Source: Alphaproteobacteria bacterium
GTDB lineage: Bacteria; Pseudomonadota; Alphaproteobacteria; Caulobacterales; Hyphomonadaceae
Length of the DNA: 64,000 bases
Direction of reading: 5' to 3'
NCBI GenBank assembly: GCA_016125405.1
Contig: WGLW01000021.1
Span: 1-64,000 of the forward strand
This document shows positions 1 through 10,485 of the stretch, in pieces. The notes beneath the pieces are model-generated. The model was not told the DNA's origin. It was given only the letters and a program-made list of their open reading frames with translations, and ran no database searches. The position numbers were made by a program, and so were the translations under genes. Within the stretch, counting starts at the first letter, position 1; each line of letters opens with the position of its first letter.

Positions 1-215
1 ACGCAAGGCTCATCACGCTCGACCGCATCGCCGCCGCTTCGTGGAACAGGGTGCACGACTGCCCTCCCGCAACGGCGATGGCTCTCAAGATAGGAGGGCG
101 CCAAGCCGGTCGGATAAGTATTTTCCCGTCTCCGATGGCGGCTGGGGATGTCCGGGTTCGTGCGGGGGACAGACCTGCTGGACCCCGGCCTTCGCCGGGG
201 ATGCGGGGATCCGCG
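1..215. other. window edge, no supported gene
   Basis: No reading frame here has convincing coding character. The plus-strand frames that run through it continue antisense across folK and folB and look like high-GC shadows. An ATG at 28 on the minus strand opens a frame running off the window edge, but only nine codons are visible, too few to judge. The only structure seen is the short palindrome at 183-200. Confidence 0.5.
183..200. repeat. short GC palindrome (CCCCGGC-N4-GCCGGGG)
   Basis: Perfect 7-bp arms flank a CTTC loop, 15 bases beyond the folK stop. The wording (GACCCCGGCCTTCGCCGGGG) resembles dispersed intergenic palindromes found in many copies in alphaproteobacterial genomes. It may also act as a weak terminator for the fol genes, although no T tract follows on the minus strand. 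Only one copy was noticed in this window. Confidence 0.5.
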
Positions 216-737
216 TCAGGCGAGCGCGTCGCGCAGGCGCCGCGTCGCTTCGGCGTCCAGACGAACCGGCTCGTCCCCGCCCGGGCCAGACAGCGCCGCG
301 ATCGCGACCCCGAGGTCACGGCCGGCGACCGGCGCGTCGCCGACGAGATCATGGAGCGGCACAAGGACGAAGAGACGCTCGAACAGGCTCTTGTGCGGCA
401 GGGAGAGGCTGGTGCTCTCCATCTCGACGCCTTCCAGATAGAGAAGATCGATATCGATCTCGCGCGGCCCCCAGCGCCGCGTCGATGTTCGCCCAAGCGC
501 GGCTTCGATTGTCTTGCACGCGCGCAGCAGATCTTCCGGGGACAAGGACGTCTCGACCAGCGCGGCGGCGTTCAGGAAATCGGGCTGGTCCGGATCGCCC
601 CAGGGGGCGGTTGCGTAGACCTGTGAACAGCGCAGGAGCCGGATGCCATCGGTCGCATCAAGCGCCCGCAAGGCGGCCGTCAGGTTCGCCGGCCTGTCGC
701 CAAGGTTCGAGCCGAGCCCGAGGGCGGCTTCAGCCAT
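216..737 (-). CDS. folK: 2-amino-4-hydroxy-6-hydroxymethyldihydropteridine pyrophosphokinase
   Basis: HPPK transfers pyrophosphate from ATP to hydroxymethyldihydropterin, the step before dihydropteroate synthase in folate synthesis. The 173-residue protein opens with MAEAALGLGSNLGDRP, the usual HPPK amino terminus, and carries the signature RWGPREIDIDLL whose two aspartates bind magnesium. The frame stays open upstream, but the added residues have no family character, so the ATG at 737 is preferred. This start overlaps the folB stop by 8 bases, which suggests translational coupling. It is the last gene of folP-folB-folK. Cytoplasmic. Confidence 0.93.
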   Translation of the reverse strand: MAEAALGLGSNLGDRPANLTAALRALDATDGIRLLRCSQVYATAPWGDPDQPDFLNAAALVETSLSPEDLLRACKTIEAALGRTSTRRWGPREIDIDLLYLEGVEMESTSLSLPHKSLFERLFVLVPLHDLVGDAPVAGRDLGVAIAALSGPGGDEPVRLDAEATRRLRDALA

Positions 738-1089
738 CGCGATTGCGTTCAACCTCCACGCCGACCCAGTCCAGCGAATGGCGGATGGGCGCCGACGGCT
801 TGCGGATCTGCACGCGCACGGAGCGGACCGGCGGATGCGCGGCGATGATTTCCCTGGCCAGCCGGTCGGCGAAGGTTTCAATCAGGTTGAATGTGGTCTT
901 CGCGGAGAGCGCCGCCGTCATGTCGCACAAGTTTGCATAATCGACCGCGGAGCCCATGCTGTCGTCCTGCGGACGGTCCACCTCGCAGCAGATATCGATG
1001 TAGAACTTCTGCCCCAGCGATTTTTCGGCGCTGGCGACGCCGTGGTGGCCGAAGACGCAAAGATTCGAAACCAGAACCCGGTCTGTCAC
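730..1089 (-). CDS. folB: dihydroneopterin aldolase
   Basis: FolB cleaves dihydroneopterin to hydroxymethyldihydropterin and glycolaldehyde, making the FolK substrate. The 119-residue length is normal for the family. The amino end MTDRVLVSNLCVFGHHGV contains the expected 'hGhhG' region, and the later GQKFYID stretch is also typical. It overlaps folP by 4 bases (ATGA) and folK by 8, so the three genes are almost certainly one transcript. Cytoplasmic, probably a homo-oligomer like its relatives. Confidence 0.92.
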   Translation of the reverse strand: MTDRVLVSNLCVFGHHGVASAEKSLGQKFYIDICCEVDRPQDDSMGSAVDYANLCDMTAALSAKTTFNLIETFADRLAREIIAAHPPVRSVRVQIRKPSAPIRHSLDWVGVEVERNRDG

Positions 1090-1916
1090 GCCTGTCCTCC
1101 CAGGGCATCCAGCATCTTCAGCGCATCCTTGTGGGCGGCGACATCGTGCACGCGGATCATCGCCGCACCGCGCTGGAGCGCCACGATATTGGCGATAAGC
1201 GTTCCCGTCTCCCGTTCGCCCACCGTTTTGTTCAGCAGACGGCCGATGAACGATTTTCGCGACAGCCCGACAAGCACCGGCCTTCCGTAATCCAGCATGA
1301 CGTCCAGCCGCGCGAGGGCCTCGAAATTCTGGCGCCAGGTTTTCGAAAAGCCGATGCCGGGATCGAGGATCACGAACTCGCGGGGGATGCCCGCCTCCTT
1401 GGCGCAGTGAAACGCCCTGTCGAAGAAGGCCTTCATATCGTCAGCAAGCGAAATGGAGTCGTCCGCCGCGCCGCGGTTGTAGGTGATGACGACGGCGCTT
1501 TCGGTTTCCGCCACCGCCCGGGCCATCTCCGGATCGCGGGTCATGCCCCAGACGTCGTTGACCAGCACCGCCCCGGCCTTGGCGGCGGCGCGCGCCACGC
1601 CCGCCTTGTAGGTGTCGATCGAAACCGGGCAGTCCATATCCCGGCAGACGGCGCGGATCGCGGCGCCGGTCCGCGCGAGCTCGTCCTTTTCGGGCACGGG
1701 CGCCGCGTCAGGACGGGTCGACTCGCCGCCGATGTCGATGACGTCCGCACCCTCCTCGCGCATCGCGGCGGCCCGGGCCACGGCGACGTCGGCATCGAGA
1801 TAGAGGCCGCCGTCGGAGAAGGAATCCGGGGTGACGTTGAGAATGCCCATGATGCGAAGATCGCGGCCAAGGCCCGCGAGAAGCGCATCCCGAATCTGTC
1901 CGCGGCGGGTGGTCAC
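1086..1916 (-). CDS. folP: dihydropteroate synthase
   Basis: FolP condenses the pterin pyrophosphate with p-aminobenzoate to give dihydropteroate and is the sulfonamide target. The 276-residue TIM barrel shows the pterin-binding signature RIMGILNVTPDSFSDGG near residue 20, a second block GGESTRPDA, and a late LVGLSRKSFIG. The start is GTG at 1916, preceded on the minus strand by AGAGG at a normal distance. First gene of the fol set. The gap to feoB upstream is only 84 bases, so read-through from the iron genes is possible. Confidence 0.93.
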   Translation of the reverse strand: MTTRRGQIRDALLAGLGRDLRIMGILNVTPDSFSDGGLYLDADVAVARAAAMREEGADVIDIGGESTRPDAAPVPEKDELARTGAAIRAVCRDMDCPVSIDTYKAGVARAAAKAGAVLVNDVWGMTRDPEMARAVAETESAVVITYNRGAADDSISLADDMKAFFDRAFHCAKEAGIPREFVILDPGIGFSKTWRQNFEALARLDVMLDYGRPVLVGLSRKSFIGRLLNKTVGERETGTLIANIVALQRGAAMIRVHDVAAHKDALKMLDALGGQA

Positions 1917-2000
1917 GGGAGCCTCTTGGCAGGCGCGGGCGTGCGCCAGCGATGGCCATAGCCGGTTGCGAACGCGCTGTGAACCTTGAATGCAGCGCCG

Positions 2001-3835
<1,835 letters not shown>

Positions 3836-3839
<4 letters not shown>

Positions 3840-4099
3840 GAAAGAAGCTCCACCCGGATCAGCGAGGCCTCGCGCACGCGCAGCGCGATGACCGTGCGGT
3901 TGAGACGGATGGACAAAGGAGCGCCGCCCAGCCAGCCGCGGCCGAGCAGCTCGACCTCGTCGCCTTCCGCGAATCCGATCTCGCGCAGCTTGGCGACCAG
4001 CCCTGCGGCCTGGCCGGTCTCAAGCTCCTCAAAGCCGGTGATCCGGCCGACCGCGCCCTTGCCGAGCCGGTCCAGTCCAAGAGGCGCCAGTGCATCCAT
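3836..4099 (-). CDS. feoA: FeoA family protein
   Basis: FeoA is a small SH3-like cytoplasmic partner of FeoB. The core has the expected pattern: GKGAVGRITGFE, a central LREIGFAEGDEVELLGRGWLGG and a closing ALRVREASLIRVELL. An upstream in-frame TTG at 4135 would extend the protein, but those codons contain the Fur-like palindrome at 4114-4128, so the ATG at 4099 is chosen, giving 87 residues. It shares a 4-base overlap with feoB. No clear Shine-Dalgarno sequence precedes the ATG. Confidence 0.88.
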
Positions 4100-4112
4100 G
4101 GGCACACGTATA

Positions 4113-4129
4113 TTGCGAATTGTTCGCAG
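4113..4129. promoter_or_regulatory. Fur-like palindrome upstream of feoA
   Basis: The core TGCGAA-TTG-TTCGCA is a perfect 6-bp inverted repeat, followed by TTGCAATT. It sits 14 bases upstream of the feoA ATG. Alphaproteobacterial Fur/Mur-type regulators bind AT-rich TGC...GCA palindromes, and ferrous iron uptake is a classical Fur target. The regulator is an inference. The same palindrome occurs at 39099-39115. Confidence 0.6.
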
Positions 4130-4197
4130 TTGCAATTCCTCCGCGCGCGATGCGACACCTGATCGCGCAGGGTTGATGCCAGGCGCGAAGGAAGAGC

Positions 4198-5037
4198 TCA
4201 GCCGAAGGGCACGACCTTGTTTTCATTGTCATGTCCGATGTCGGCGCGTCCCAGATAGGGAATGCCGGAGCGCGCGCACCAGAAACGGGCGACCTCTTCT
4301 TCCGTCATCCCGAAATCCGGGTCGTTCGACGGAATGGCCGAACAGCGACCAAGCCGCAGGCCGGCGCATCGCTGGACGTTCGGGTTGGAGGTGACGTGGA
4401 AGAAGTACCTGTCCAGCCGGTACATGTACTCGCCAACGTCCTCGAGAAGGATCACCGCGCCGGAAAAGTCCGGCTCCAGCGGCGTGCCGAGCAGCTGGCT
4501 GAGAATGGTAAGATTAAATGCCAGGTTCGGGTGGCCGGGCGTGACGCCCCGCTCCAGCGCGCTGGTGGCGCCGTCGACGAGCCAGGAAAGCCCGCGCCTG
4601 ACGGCCGCCTCGCCGCCTTCCCTCGCCATGTCGACCGGCATAGGGCCATGCGCAATGCGGGGAAATCCGGCGCGGCGGAGGCCGGCGAGCAGGAAACCGA
4701 TATCCGAATATCCCAGCCAGGCCTTGGCTTGCGCCGCTTCGTTCAACTGCGGAATGACGGTCTCGGCGATCCGGCAGGCGCCATAACCGCCACGCGCGAA
4801 CCACAGCGCATCGAAGCCAGGATCGTTGGCGATATCGAGGATTGCGGCGGCGCGCGCGTCGTCGTCGCCGGCGAAATGTCCCGAAGAGAGAAAACATTGC
4901 GGGTGGAAGATCAGCTCGACCCGGGGGCCGTAAAGCTCCGCCGCGAAGGCCGTTACGCGCTCCGCCAGCGCCGGGTCCATGCGCGTGCCCGGGGCCGCAA
5001 GCCCGATGCGGACCACCTTTTCACTTGACCCGACCAT
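4198..5037 (-). CDS. LD-carboxypeptidase (peptidase family S66)
   Basis: Family S66 LD-carboxypeptidases remove the terminal D-alanine from murein tetrapeptides during peptidoglycan recycling; MccF-like relatives act on other substrates. The predicted nucleophile is the serine of WLGYSDIGFLL, the second catalytic region is VILLEDVGEYMYRLDR, and the carboxy end GHDNENKVVPFG supplies the histidine. An ATG at 5061 is also in frame, but the ATG at 5037 has GGGAG five bases upstream and is preferred. The gene is divergent from the Mur ligase with only 22 bases between starts. No signal peptide, so cytoplasmic. Confidence 0.85.
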   Translation of the reverse strand: MVGSSEKVVRIGLAAPGTRMDPALAERVTAFAAELYGPRVELIFHPQCFLSSGHFAGDDDARAAAILDIANDPGFDALWFARGGYGACRIAETVIPQLNEAAQAKAWLGYSDIGFLLAGLRRAGFPRIAHGPMPVDMAREGGEAAVRRGLSWLVDGATSALERGVTPGHPNLAFNLTILSQLLGTPLEPDFSGAVILLEDVGEYMYRLDRYFFHVTSNPNVQRCAGLRLGRCSAIPSNDPDFGMTEEEVARFWCARSGIPYLGRADIGHDNENKVVPFG

Positions 5038-5059
5038 GGCCTCTCCCAGATTGCCAGCC

Positions 5060-6502
5060 ATGTCCGATTCCAGCACCGCGCCCAAGCTAGCTCACACGGG
5101 ACCCTACTTCCTCTGCGGCATTGGCGGCAGCGGAATGTTGCCGCTGGCGCTGATCCTGAAGGCGCGGGGCTATGAGGTGGACGGATCGGACCGGTCGCTG
5201 GATGCCGGGCGGACGGCGGCGAAGTTCGACTTCCTGAAGGCGCGCGGCATCGGCCTTTATCCGCAGGACGGTTCGGGCGTCACCCGTGCGGAGCAGATGG
5301 TGGTGGCGTCCGCCGCCATCGAAGACACCGTTCCTGACATCGTTGCGGCGAAAAAGGTCGGCGCGCCGATCAAGAAACGACCTGACCTGCTGGCGGAGCT
5401 GGTGAATTCGGCGCCGGTGAGCGTCGCGGTGGGCGGTACGTCGGGCAAGTCGACCACGACGGGCATGATCGGCTGGATCCTCTACGCCACTCGCCGCGAC
5501 CCGACAGTGATGAATGGCGCCGTGATGAAGAATTTCGTTTCAGGCGATGCGCCGTTCGCATCCGCCATTGTCGGCGAAGGCGACATCTTCGTTTCGGAGG
5601 TGGACGAGAGCGACGGGTCGATCGCGCTTTATACGCCGACGGTGGCGGTGCTGAACAACATCGCGCTGGATCACAAGTCTATGGAGGAGCTGCGCACGCT
5701 GTTCAGCGAGTTCCTGACCGCGGCGCGCACCGCAGTGATCAACCTGGACAATCCCGAGACGCGCAAGCTGGCCGTGGGACTCAGCCTGGTCGGCGCGCTC
5801 ACCTATTCGCTGGAAAACCACAACGCCGATTTCTACGCCTCAGACATTGTGGTCGCGCCGGACGGCATGTCGTGCATCGTTACCGAACGTCATACCGGCG
5901 AGAAGGCGCGCGTGTGCCTGCAGACGCCGGGGCGGCACAATCTGTCGAACGGGCTTGCGGCCATCGCGGCGGCGCGGGCCTGCGGCGTGCCGCTGCGCGA
6001 CGCGACCATGGCGCTGATGAACTTCGTCGGCATCCGCCGGCGGCTCGAAGTGGTGGGAACGGCGAAGGACGTCACCGTCATCGACGACTTCGCGCATAAC
6101 CCGGACAAGATCGCCGCCACGATGGCGACGCTGCACGCTTTTCCCGGCCGGTTACTGGTGATGTGGCAGCCGCACGGCTACGGGCCGATCCGCCTGATGA
6201 AGGACGAGCTGATCAACTGCTTCGCGACAAACCTGGCGGAGAAAGACGTTCTGTTCATGCCCGAGCCCGCCTATTTCGGCGGGACGACGGACAGGTCGAT
6301 GGGATCGAGCGTGATCGCCGATGGCGTCAACGCGGCGGGCCGGACTGCCTTCGCGCTGCCCGATCGCGCGGCATGTGGCGACCGGCTGGTGGAATTGGCG
6401 CAGCCCGGCGATTTGATTGTTGTGATGGGCGCCCGGGACGATACGTTGTCCGAGTTCGCCGCGGACGTGCTGAAGCGCGTCGCTGCAAAACAATCCGGCT
6501 AG
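5060..6502 (+). CDS. Mur ligase family protein (MurC/Mpl-like)
   Basis: Three-domain Mur ligase of 480 residues. The amino-terminal nucleotide fold begins YFLCGIGGSGM, the ATP loop reads GGTSGKSTTTG, the central domain has VDESDGS, and the carboxy domain has IDDFAHNPDKI and MWQPHGYGPIRLMKDEL. MurC adds L-alanine to UDP-MurNAc; Mpl re-attaches recycled tripeptide. Residues differ from textbook MurC (usually GTHGKTTT and DD-Y-HHP), so I name only the family. No other cell-division cluster gene is nearby. The divergent LD-carboxypeptidase, which makes free tripeptide, favours a recycling role. The ATG lies inside the head-to-head start region and lacks a clear ribosome binding site. Confidence 0.75.
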   Translation: MSDSSTAPKLAHTGPYFLCGIGGSGMLPLALILKARGYEVDGSDRSLDAGRTAAKFDFLKARGIGLYPQDGSGVTRAEQMVVASAAIEDTVPDIVAAKKVGAPIKKRPDLLAELVNSAPVSVAVGGTSGKSTTTGMIGWILYATRRDPTVMNGAVMKNFVSGDAPFASAIVGEGDIFVSEVDESDGSIALYTPTVAVLNNIALDHKSMEELRTLFSEFLTAARTAVINLDNPETRKLAVGLSLVGALTYSLENHNADFYASDIVVAPDGMSCIVTERHTGEKARVCLQTPGRHNLSNGLAAIAAARACGVPLRDATMALMNFVGIRRRLEVVGTAKDVTVIDDFAHNPDKIAATMATLHAFPGRLLVMWQPHGYGPIRLMKDELINCFATNLAEKDVLFMPEPAYFGGTTDRSMGSSVIADGVNAAGRTAFALPDRAACGDRLVELAQPGDLIVVMGARDDTLSEFAADVLKRVAAKQSG

Positions 6503-6522
6503 GCTCGCGGGAGACATACACT

Positions 6523-8496
6523 ATGTTCAGGCTGGTATCCGCCGTTGTTTCGGCGGGCTTTCTCGCCATCGCCACCTTGCAGGCTTCCGCCATGGCCCAG
6601 ACGCCAGCGCCTTATGATCCGCTGGAGACCTTCGCTCCGCTGACGCTTCCCGAGGCGGTGAATTCCTATCGCTCGGGCGACGGCTCGCCGGGACCGGACT
6701 ACTGGCAGAACCGCGCCGACTATTCGCTCAACGCGACGATCGACCCGGCCAGCAAGACGCTGACGGGCGACATGACCCTCACCTACACCAACAACAGCCC
6801 CGACACGCTGGACGTGATGTGGCTGCAGCTGGACCAGAACATCTATCGCAAGGACGCACGCGCCGCCGCCTTTGGCGGGTTCGGGCGCAAGGGAAGCAAC
6901 TTCACCGACGGATACCAGCTCGACGCGGTCGAGATCGCCGGCGCCAACGGCAAGATGGTGAAGGCGGATTACATCGTTTCGGATACGCGGCTGGAAGTGA
7001 AGCTGCCCGTCGCGCTGAAGCCAAAGGGCGGCAAGACGAAACTGCACATCAAGTATCACTTCACCATCCCCGGCGTGTGGGGCGGGCGCATGGCCTGGGG
7101 CACATCCAAGGACGGCGAGATATTCGATCTGGCGCAGTGGTATCCGCGCATGCAGGTCTATGACGATGTGCGCGGCTGGGACACGCTGCCCTATCTCGCC
7201 AACGAGTTTTACCTGGAATACGGCGACTTCGACTATGCCGTGACCGTTCCGGCCAACATGATCGTCGCGGGCTCTGGCGACCTTGTGAATCCCAAGCAGG
7301 TGCTGACCGCGGAGGAGCAATCCCGGCTGGCGCAGGCGCGCAAGAGCGATGCGACCATAATGATCCGCACGCCGGAAGATGTGGCGGCGGCCAAGCCGAC
7401 CTCGGAAACCAAAACGTGGAAGTTCCACATGACCAACACGCGCGACGTGGCCTTCACGGCCTCGAGCGTGTTCGTGTGGGATGCGGCGCGCATCAACCTG
7501 CCGGATGGCAAGACCGCGCTGGCGCAATCGGTTTATCCGCGCGAAAGCGGCGGGTCCGAACGCTGGGGCCGCTCGACCGAGTACATGAAGCACGCCGTCG
7601 AGACCTTCTCGAAGCGCTGGTTCCCCTATCCGTGGCCCAACGCCATCAACGTGGCGGGGCCGGCGACCGGCATGGAATATCCCGGCATCGTGTTCGACGG
7701 CGTGCCGGACAAGGGCGCCGTGCTGTTCTACATTTCAGCGCACGAGATCGGCCATTCGTGGTTCCCGATGATTGTCGGGTCGGACGAGCGGCGTAACGCC
7801 TGGATGGATGAGGGCTTCAACACCTTCATCGACGTTTACGAATCCGACGATTTCAACAAGGGCGAATACGGGCCGAAGCGCGACAGCGAATATGCGCCGA
7901 AGAAAGACCAGACGCCCGGCGAACAGATGGCGACCATCCTTGCCGATCCCAAGGTGGTGCCGATCCTGACGCGGGCGGATGCGATCCGGGAGACCTATCG
8001 CCACCCCATCACCTACTTCAAGACCGCCTACGGGCTTGTGCTGTTGCGGGAAGACATTCTGGGACCGGAGCGGTTCGACATCGCCTTCCGCAAGTACATT
8101 CGCGACTGGGCGTTCAAGCATCCCAAGCCGTCGGATTTCTTCCGGGCGATGGAGAGCGAAGGCGGCGACGACCTGTCGTACTTCTGGCGCGGCTTCTTCT
8201 TCAACACCTGGCAGCACGACATGGCGGTGACCAAGGTGGCCTACACGGGCGGAGAGGCCGCCAAGGGCGCCGAAGTGACGGTCGCCAATCTCGGGCAGCT
8301 TGTCCTGCCGGCGACGCTGCGCGTGACCTACACCGATGGCAGCACCGCCGAAGTTAAGGTTCCGGCCGAAACCTGGATGCAGACCGCCAGCCACACATTC
8401 ATGTTCGACGGCGGCAAGCCAGTGAAGGACGCGACCATCGATCCGGACCGCCGCCTGCCCGACCACGACCGGAGCAACAATACCGCCCGGCCTTGA
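6523..8496 (+). CDS. exported M1 family metallopeptidase
   Basis: Zinc aminopeptidase-like protein of 657 residues. It has a typical Sec signal peptide (MFRLVSAVVSAGFLAIATL, cleaved after ASAMA). The zinc site is complete: H407-E-I-G-H411 and, 18 residues later, the glutamate of WMDEGFN at 430. A GATGMEYPGI-type segment precedes it in place of the canonical GAMEN exopeptidase motif. It lies 20 bases after the Mur ligase stop and may be co-transcribed. Periplasmic or secreted peptide degradation is the likely role; the substrate is unknown. Confidence 0.88.
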   Translation: MFRLVSAVVSAGFLAIATLQASAMAQTPAPYDPLETFAPLTLPEAVNSYRSGDGSPGPDYWQNRADYSLNATIDPASKTLTGDMTLTYTNNSPDTLDVMWLQLDQNIYRKDARAAAFGGFGRKGSNFTDGYQLDAVEIAGANGKMVKADYIVSDTRLEVKLPVALKPKGGKTKLHIKYHFTIPGVWGGRMAWGTSKDGEIFDLAQWYPRMQVYDDVRGWDTLPYLANEFYLEYGDFDYAVTVPANMIVAGSGDLVNPKQVLTAEEQSRLAQARKSDATIMIRTPEDVAAAKPTSETKTWKFHMTNTRDVAFTASSVFVWDAARINLPDGKTALAQSVYPRESGGSERWGRSTEYMKHAVETFSKRWFPYPWPNAINVAGPATGMEYPGIVFDGVPDKGAVLFYISAHEIGHSWFPMIVGSDERRNAWMDEGFNTFIDVYESDDFNKGEYGPKRDSEYAPKKDQTPGEQMATILADPKVVPILTRADAIRETYRHPITYFKTAYGLVLLREDILGPERFDIAFRKYIRDWAFKHPKPSDFFRAMESEGGDDLSYFWRGFFFNTWQHDMAVTKVAYTGGEAAKGAEVTVANLGQLVLPATLRVTYTDGSTAEVKVPAETWMQTASHTFMFDGGKPVKDATIDPDRRLPDHDRSNNTARP

Positions 8497-8523
8497 GGAA
8501 GCGGGCGCTGCGCCGTCTGAGGC

Positions 8524-9144
8524 TCAGCCCCTGGCGAGCTTCTTCTCGAGATCTTCCAGCCGCTGGCGAAGCGCCTTCAGTTCGGCGGTGTCTTCGGTGC
8601 GCGAGGGGGGCGCTTTCTGCTGGGCGGCGGGGGCCGGCTCCCGCGTCATGCCCGGCGGCGTCACGGCGACTGTGGGCGCTGCGCCCATCGGCATGGCGCC
8701 GCTCCAGAAATCCGCGAGGCGCTTCTGGTATTCCGCCTGAAGCGCCTGCATCTGGGACGGATCGAAGACATTCCACGGCGCGCCCGCGAGCGAGGACGTC
8801 ATCTGGTTGGCGAGCTGTTCCTGTTGTGCGCGCATGAAGGCGACGGACTGTTCGAACAGCCCGGTCATCATTTCGGACGCCTTGGATTGGTTGGCCCGGA
8901 TCATGTCCATCATCAGGTCGGACGACAGGATCGCCTGATCGGAATGGTTTTCCTGCTCCATGATGATCTGCAGCAGGACCGGTCGGGTGACGTCCTCCCC
9001 GGTTTCGGTGTCCTCGACGCGAATGTTGGCGCCCTTGCGGATCATATCCGCAACCTCGGGCAGCCGCACATAGCTGGAGGCGGTCTTGTTGTAGAGCTTG
9101 CGGCTTGGGTAGCGCCGCAACTCGATGGTTTCAGGTTCGCTCAT
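8524..9144 (-). CDS. phaR: polyhydroxyalkanoate synthesis regulator PhaR
   Basis: PhaR binds PHB and DNA and represses phasin and related genes until polymer is present. The amino-terminal PHB/PHA accumulation regulator domain is clear (ELRRYPSRKLYNKTASSYV, then LPEVADMIRKG). A central domain follows with the repeat-like LLQIIMEQENHSDQ. The carboxy part (about 140-206) is Ala/Pro-rich with a terminal short coiled coil (LKALRQRLEDLEKKLA). It lies downstream of the alpha/beta hydrolase on the same strand and one gene away from divergent phaC, the usual location. Confidence 0.93.
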   Translation of the reverse strand: MSEPETIELRRYPSRKLYNKTASSYVRLPEVADMIRKGANIRVEDTETGEDVTRPVLLQIIMEQENHSDQAILSSDLMMDMIRANQSKASEMMTGLFEQSVAFMRAQQEQLANQMTSSLAGAPWNVFDPSQMQALQAEYQKRLADFWSGAMPMGAAPTVAVTPPGMTREPAPAAQQKAPPSRTEDTAELKALRQRLEDLEKKLARG

Positions 9145-9229
9145 CGTGACGTCCGGGCTCTGGATCGGCCCGTTTCAGGACGGGCAAGCCGATCAATTCC
9201 AAGGAGCTAGAGCACTTATCCGCGTTGTT

Positions 9230-10087
9230 CTAGTGCGCCAGCCAGTCGCGCACCGCATGATAGAACACTTCCGGCTGGTCGAACATGATGTAGTGGCGCG
9301 CATTGTCGATGCGAAGCAGCCGCCGGTTCGCCAGGCCGGAATAGGTCGAGGCGTAGATCTGCTCTAGTCCAGCCCGGGTCGCCGCGCCGGCGCGGTCCCA
9401 AGCGTACAACACCTCCACGGGACACGCGATGCGGGCCAGATCGGGTCGCAGATCGGTGGTCATCACTTCGGCCATGACGTCCGCCGTCATCTGGCGGTCG
9501 GAGGTTATGCCCCAGTGGATGATCCGTTCGACGGCGATGGGATGGGTAGCGAGTTTCTGGGCGGCGGCGCGAAGCTGGCTTTCGAACATCGCCTGGTCGT
9601 TCTCGACGAAACGCCGGCGTGTCGCCTCGGCGAACGAGGCCATGGCGCCGTTGCTGGCGAAGGGGTTGATCAGCACCGAAAAGAAGGCCGGCACATCGAC
9701 CACCATCAGGCGGCGGACGACGCCGGGATGATCCCGCGCGAGAATCAGCGAGGCGATGCCGCCCATGGAATGGCCGACCACCGCCGCCCCGCCCTTGGTG
9801 TGCAGGCGAAGATAGACGGCCAGCTCGTCGGCGAAGGGTTTCAGGAAATCGCCCTGGATGTGATCGGCGCTTGGAGCTTCGCCGGCGAAGCCGCGGATGT
9901 GGATGAAATGGCAGCGGACCCCGGGGCCCACCAGTTCGGCCGCCTGCTCCCAGCACTGGGGCGAGGCGCCCAGCCCGTGGACGAAGACGACGTCGCGGCC
10001 GCGGCCCTCGGCCGAGGCGACAAACAGGTTGCCTTCGTAGGTTCGGGATTCGCGCTTCCAGAGACGTGCGATTGAGCCGAGTTGCAT
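9230..10087 (-). CDS. alpha/beta hydrolase
   Basis: Cytoplasmic hydrolase of 285 residues. The oxyanion region is VVFVHGLGASPQCWE, the nucleophile elbow is GHSMGG, and the carboxy end has NARHYIMFDQPEVF with the catalytic histidine. The frame continues upstream without a stop, but the ATG at 10087 (MQLGSIARLWKRE) is taken because the extra residues are arginine/serine-rich with no fold character. It sits between phaR and phaC; a role in polymer or ester hydrolysis is possible, but the sequence does not prove it. Confidence 0.8.
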   Translation of the reverse strand: MQLGSIARLWKRESRTYEGNLFVASAEGRGRDVVFVHGLGASPQCWEQAAELVGPGVRCHFIHIRGFAGEAPSADHIQGDFLKPFADELAVYLRLHTKGGAAVVGHSMGGIASLILARDHPGVVRRLMVVDVPAFFSVLINPFASNGAMASFAEATRRRFVENDQAMFESQLRAAAQKLATHPIAVERIIHWGITSDRQMTADVMAEVMTTDLRPDLARIACPVEVLYAWDRAGAATRAGLEQIYASTYSGLANRRLLRIDNARHYIMFDQPEVFYHAVRDWLAH

Positions 10088-10485
10088 GGTCGCGGAAGGG
10101 CTCCGGCGGCTGGGCGAGTCCCGGCGGGACCAGCGAAACGTGAACGTCGAGACGAGGACTGTGCAGCCGCAGCAATGCCCGGCCCTGTTCGGGTTTAGCG
10201 GCATAAAACGAAATGATGAAGCACTGAATTTCGCACGCGCAGCAGAACTTGCCTCCCGCGCGAGATTCGCGCCGGGAGGACCGGCGGTTAGCGAATTTCC
10301 GGACCGAAACCCCGTGTCGATATGCAGCAGCCGGGACCCCACCACCGACTGGGGTACGCAGCGTCAGCCGGCGCCGACTTTCGCCAGCGAGGGGCCTTAA
10401 GAAGTCTTTCCGGAATCGTCGATACGGATTTGACCCACGATCAACGGATGTTACCTCTGGGCACAAGAGATTTTCGGGCGCTTCC
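10088..10485. other. divergent intergenic region phaC / hydrolase-phaR
   Basis: About 400 bases between the starts of the minus-strand hydrolase and plus-strand phaC. It should contain promoters for both directions. The only distinctive string seen is TTCGCACGCGCAGCA at 10230-10244, which recurs with one mismatch upstream of the phasin gene. Open frames crossing it are extensions of the two flanking genes and look non-coding. Confidence 0.5.
10230..10244. promoter_or_regulatory. candidate PhaR-type element upstream of phaC
   Basis: TTCGCACGCGCAGCA matches the string at 12384-12398 upstream of the phasin at 14 of 15 positions. Both genes are expected PhaR or polymer-responsive targets. In GC-rich DNA such a match can arise by chance, so this is only a candidate. 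Confidence 0.3.
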
